Assembly (NCBI GenBank): GCA_018260285.1
Contig: JAGLBH010000092.1
Location: forward strand, 1-6,691
From: Arthrobacter sp.
GTDB lineage: Bacteria; Actinomycetota; Actinomycetes; Actinomycetales; Micrococcaceae
Direction: 5' to 3'
DNA: 6,691 bases
Part shown: positions 4,837 to 6,691 of the stretch, piece by piece
How positions within the stretch are numbered: position 1 is the first letter of the stretch
Layout: the number at the start of each line of letters is the position of its first letter
Position numbers and translations under genes: made by a program
The notes under the pieces: generated by a model
The model's database searches: none
Told to the model about the DNA's origin: nothing
The model's input: only the letters and a program-made list of their open reading frames with translations

Positions 4837-6691
4837 CTGACCTACCAGGGCTTCCGCGTGCTCCCGTACTGCTGGAATGACGAGACGCCGCTCTCCAACC
4901 ACGAGCTGCGCATGGACGACGACGTCTACCAGATGCGCCAGGACCCCACCGTCACGGTCGCCTTCGAGCTGACCGGCGAGAAGGCCGACGCGCTGGGTCT
5001 CGGCTGCGTCTACGCCCTCGCCTGGACCACCACCCCGTGGACCCTCCCGACGAACCAGGCCCTCGCCGTCGGCCCTGAGGTCACCTATGTGACGGTTCCC
5101 GCCGGACCGAACGGCGCTGGCGTCGGCGAGAATTTCGCCCCCGAAACCTTCCTCCTCGCCAAGGACCTTGTGGGCGCCTACGCGAAGGATCTCGGATACG
5201 ACGACGCCGCGGCAGCCCAGGGCGCGGTCCTCCGCGAATACACGGGCGCCGAACTGGAGGACGTGGCCTACACCCCGCTCTTCGACTACTTCACGGACGC
5301 CGAGAACTACGGCACCGGCTCCTCGTGGCGCATCCTCGTGGCGGACTACGTCACGACGACGGACGGCACGGGCATCGTCCACCAGGCACCCGCCTACGGC
5401 GAGGACGACCAGGCGGTCTGCGAGGCAGCCGGCATCCCCGTGGTGCTCTCGGTGGACGAGGGCGCCAAGTTCCTGCCCCTCTTCGGCAAGCCGAGCCCGT
5501 CCGGCTCCACCGAGCTCGCCGAGATCGCAGGGGTCCAGGTCTTCGACGCGAACAAGACGATCATCCGCGTGCTCAAGGAGAAGGGCGTCCTGGCCCGCCA
5601 GGCGACCTACGAGCACAGCTACCCGCACTGCTGGCGCTGCCGCAAGCCGCTCATCTATCGCGCCATCACGTCCTTCTACGTGGCCGTCACGCAGTTCAAG
5701 GACCGCATGGTGGAGCTTAACCAGGAGATCAACTGGATCCCGGGCAACGTCAAGGACGGCCAGTTCGGCAAGTGGCTTGAGAACGCGCGCGACTGGTCCA
5801 TCTCCCGCAACCGCTACTGGGGCTCGCCCATCCCGGTGTGGGTCTCGGACAACCCCGAGTACCCCCGCACCGAGGTCTATGGCTCCCTCTCTGAGCTCGA
5901 AGAGGCTTTCGGACGCCTGCCGCTCAACCACGAGGGCCAGCCGGACCTGCACCGCCCGTTCATCGACGAGCTGACGCGCCCCAACCCGGACGACCCCACG
6001 GGCCAGTCCACGATGCGCCGCGTCCCGGACGTCTTCGACGTGTGGTTCGACTCGGGCTCCATGCCCTACGCCCAGAACCACTACCCGTTCGAGGCGCAGG
6101 AGTGGTTCGACACCCACAACCCGGCGGACTTCATCGTCGAGTACATCGGCCAGACGCGCGGCTGGTTCTACACGCTGCACGTCCTCTCCACGGCGCTCTT
6201 CGACCGCCCCGCGTTCAAGAACGTCATCAGCCACGGCATCGTCCTCGGCTCGGACGGCAACAAGATGTCCAAGTCGCTGCGCAACTACCCGGACGTCTCC
6301 GAGGTCCTCGACCGCGACGGTTCCGACGCGATGCGCTGGTTCCTCATGTCCAGCCCCATCCTCCGCGGCGGCAACCTCATCGTCACTGAGGAGGGCATCC
6401 GCGAGGGCGTCCGCCAGGTGCTCCTGCCCCTGTGGAACGTGTGGCACTTCTTCACGCTCTACACCAACGCGGCCAACGGCGGCGCAGGCTATGAGGCCTC
6501 CCTCCGCCACGAGTCCACGGACCCGCTGGACCGCTACATCCTCGCGGCGACGGGCCGCCTCGTGACCCAGGTGCGGGACTCCCTCGACGCCTACGAGGTC
6601 TCTGACGCGTGCGACGCCCTCCGCTCCTACACCGACACACTCACCAACTGGTACGTGCGCCGGTCCCGCGAGCGCTTCTTCGCCGAGGACG
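3586..6691 (+). CDS. Chimeric open reading frame: FadI-type thiolase joined in frame to isoleucyl-tRNA synthetase (3' end off the window)
   Basis: One frame runs without a stop from ATG 3586 to the right edge (1035 codons plus 1 nt). It contains two unrelated enzymes: residues 1-417 are thiolase, and residues from 411 on are isoleucyl-tRNA synthetase. The two meet in KQLHEKG (codons 4816-4836), which suits both families. I know of no natural thiolase-IleS fusion, and each part lacks essential residues at the join: the thiolase its C-terminal catalytic cysteine, the synthetase its HIGH motif. The frame is real in this sequence but is probably not a real protein. A mis-join at a short identical word, or less likely a genomic deletion, is the favoured reading. 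ATG 3586 was chosen because [29 protein letters not shown] fits a thiolase N-terminus. An in-frame ATG at 3532 would start inside the TetR gene and read through the operator, so it is less likely. Confidence 0.85.
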   Translation, partial: MTNSTNSHTPLPLPTPRKAVVVGGNRIPFARSNGPYAHASNQDMLTSAINGLVARFGLQGEVIGEVAAGAVLKHSKDFNLTRECVLGSQLSPKTPAYDVQMACATGLEAIASLTDKIKLGRIDSAIAGGTDTTSDAPIAVSEGLRTALLELARAKTTPAKLKALSGLRPKDLAPSAPGTGEPRTGMSMGEHQAITTHAWGVTRQEQDELALASHKNLAAAYERGFFEDLITPFRGLSKDNNLRADTSLEKLGSLKTVYGKQFGAEASMTAGNSTPLTDGASAVLLSSEEWAAERGLPMLANVVDVEAAAVDFVHGEEGLLMAPAYAVPRILARNGLTLQDFDFYEIHEAFAGTVLSTLKAWEDPTFCREKLGLDAPLGSIDRSKLNVNGSSLAAGHPFAATGGRIVASLAKQLHEKGLTYQGFRVLPYCWNDETPLSNHELRMDDDVYQMRQDPTVTVAFELTGEKADALGLGCVYALAWTTTPWTLPTNQALAVGPEVTYVTVPAGPNGAGVGENFAPETFLLAKDLVGAYAKDLGYDDAAAAQGAVLREYTGAELEDVAYTPLFDYFTDAENYGTGSSWRILVADYVTTTDGTGIVHQAPAYGEDDQAVCEAAGIPVVLSVDEGAKFLPLFGKPSPSGSTELAEIAGVQVFDANKTIIRVLKEKGVLARQATYEHSYPHCWRCRKPLIYRAITSFYVAVTQFKDRMVELNQEINWIPGNVKDGQFGKWLENARDWSISRNRYWGSPIPVWVSDNPEYPRTEVYGSLSELEEAFGRLPLNHEGQPDLHRPFIDELTRPNPDDPTGQSTMRRVPDVFDVWFDSGSMPYAQNHYPFEAQEWFDTHNPADFIVEYIGQTRGWFYTLHVLSTALFDRPAFKNVISHGIVLGSDGNKMSKSLRNYPDVSEVLDRDGSDAMRWFLMSSPILRGGNLIVTEEGIREGVRQVLLPLWNVWHFFTLYTNAANGGAGYEASLRHESTDPLDRYILAATGRLVTQVRDSLDAYEVSDACDALRSYTDTLTNWYVRRSRERFFAED
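4816..4836 (+). repeat. 21-nt junction word shared by thiolase and IleS coding sequences
   Basis: The codons read AAG CAG CTC CAC GAG AAG then GGG, giving KQLHEKG. In FadI-type thiolases a stretch like SLAK-LHEKG follows [13 protein letters not shown]. In actinobacterial IleS a stretch like WVFKQLH-KGL precedes the Y-x-x-[FY]RVLPYCW motif. Both families can therefore encode this heptapeptide. Only one copy is present in the window, so the exact length of identity between the two parent genes is an inference; 21 nt is the span compatible with both. Confidence 0.6.
4816..6691 (+). other. ileS: isoleucyl-tRNA synthetase segment, N-terminally truncated and open at the window edge
   Basis: IleS charges tRNA-Ile with isoleucine and hydrolyses mischarged valyl-tRNA. 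Using residue numbers of the fused frame, [26 protein letters not shown] (423-448) enters the CP1 region. The editing domain shows [11 protein letters not shown] (480-490) and [15 protein letters not shown] (594-608), with the conserved acidic pair. HCWRC (681-685), [14 protein letters not shown] (739-752), DVWFDSGS (818-825) and the KMSKS signature (893-897) complete the catalytic core, and [16 protein letters not shown] at the edge begins the anticodon-binding domain. The TPLSN wording resembles the eukaryote-like (type 2) IleS class common in Actinomycetota, about 1050-1100 residues. Roughly the first 170-190 residues, with the HIGH ATP-binding motif, are missing and replaced by thiolase. 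IleS is essential, so a genuine truncation would require another intact copy in the genome. Confidence 0.93.

Noticed and set aside
3553..6510. A 985-codon open frame on the minus strand, antisense to the thiolase-IleS frame.
   Set aside because: It is the same high-GC shadow effect, with a composition of E, V, A, G and R and no motifs, opposite two clearly recognised enzymes. Its continuity across the 4816-4836 join says nothing about whether the join is real.
3586..6691. A genuine new bifunctional enzyme linking beta-oxidation to isoleucine charging.
   Set aside because: Both partners are cut through essential parts exactly at a shared short word, which is the signature of a false or accidental join rather than of domain fusion. 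I keep it only as a remote alternative.

Overview
The window is high-GC DNA with strongly C/G-ending codons. Its protein families (a zinc-ribbon SDR, an acyl-CoA oxidase-like FadE, a TetR regulator, a FadI-type thiolase and an isoleucyl-tRNA synthetase of the 'TPLSN' type) point to an Actinomycetota, most likely Micrococcales/Micrococcaceae. That placement is an inference from protein resemblance, not from a search.

Layout: positions 1-683 (minus strand) hold the N-terminal 227 residues of a short-chain dehydrogenase preceded by a four-cysteine motif; the gene runs off the left edge. Positions 684-779 are non-coding and hold a strong hairpin. Positions 780-2858 (minus) encode a complete 692-residue acyl-CoA oxidase/dehydrogenase. 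Positions 2886-3539 (minus) encode a TetR-family repressor 27 bp upstream of it, in the same apparent transcription unit. Positions 3540-3585 form a very compact divergent control region: a 31-bp near-perfect palindrome built from a 16-bp repeat, with two -10-like boxes placed so that both flanking genes could be transcribed without leaders. From 3586 to the right edge (plus strand) there is one uninterrupted reading frame of 1035 codons.

The left half of the window reads as a fatty-acid beta-oxidation locus: a repressor, the first (FAD-dependent) enzyme and the last (thiolase) enzyme share one operator region, and the repressor probably responds to an acyl-CoA or a related ligand.

The main anomaly is in the plus-strand frame. 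Residues 1-417 are a FadI-type thiolase and residues from about 411 onward are isoleucyl-tRNA synthetase. The switch falls in the seven codons for KQLHEKG (4816-4836), which fit both families. The thiolase lacks its C-terminal catalytic-cysteine segment and the synthetase lacks its N-terminus with the HIGH motif. A join at a 21-nt shared word between two genes of one genome, most likely an assembly artefact and less likely a real deletion or rearrangement, explains this better than a functional fusion. I saw no tRNA, rRNA, CRISPR array, insertion sequence or phage feature.
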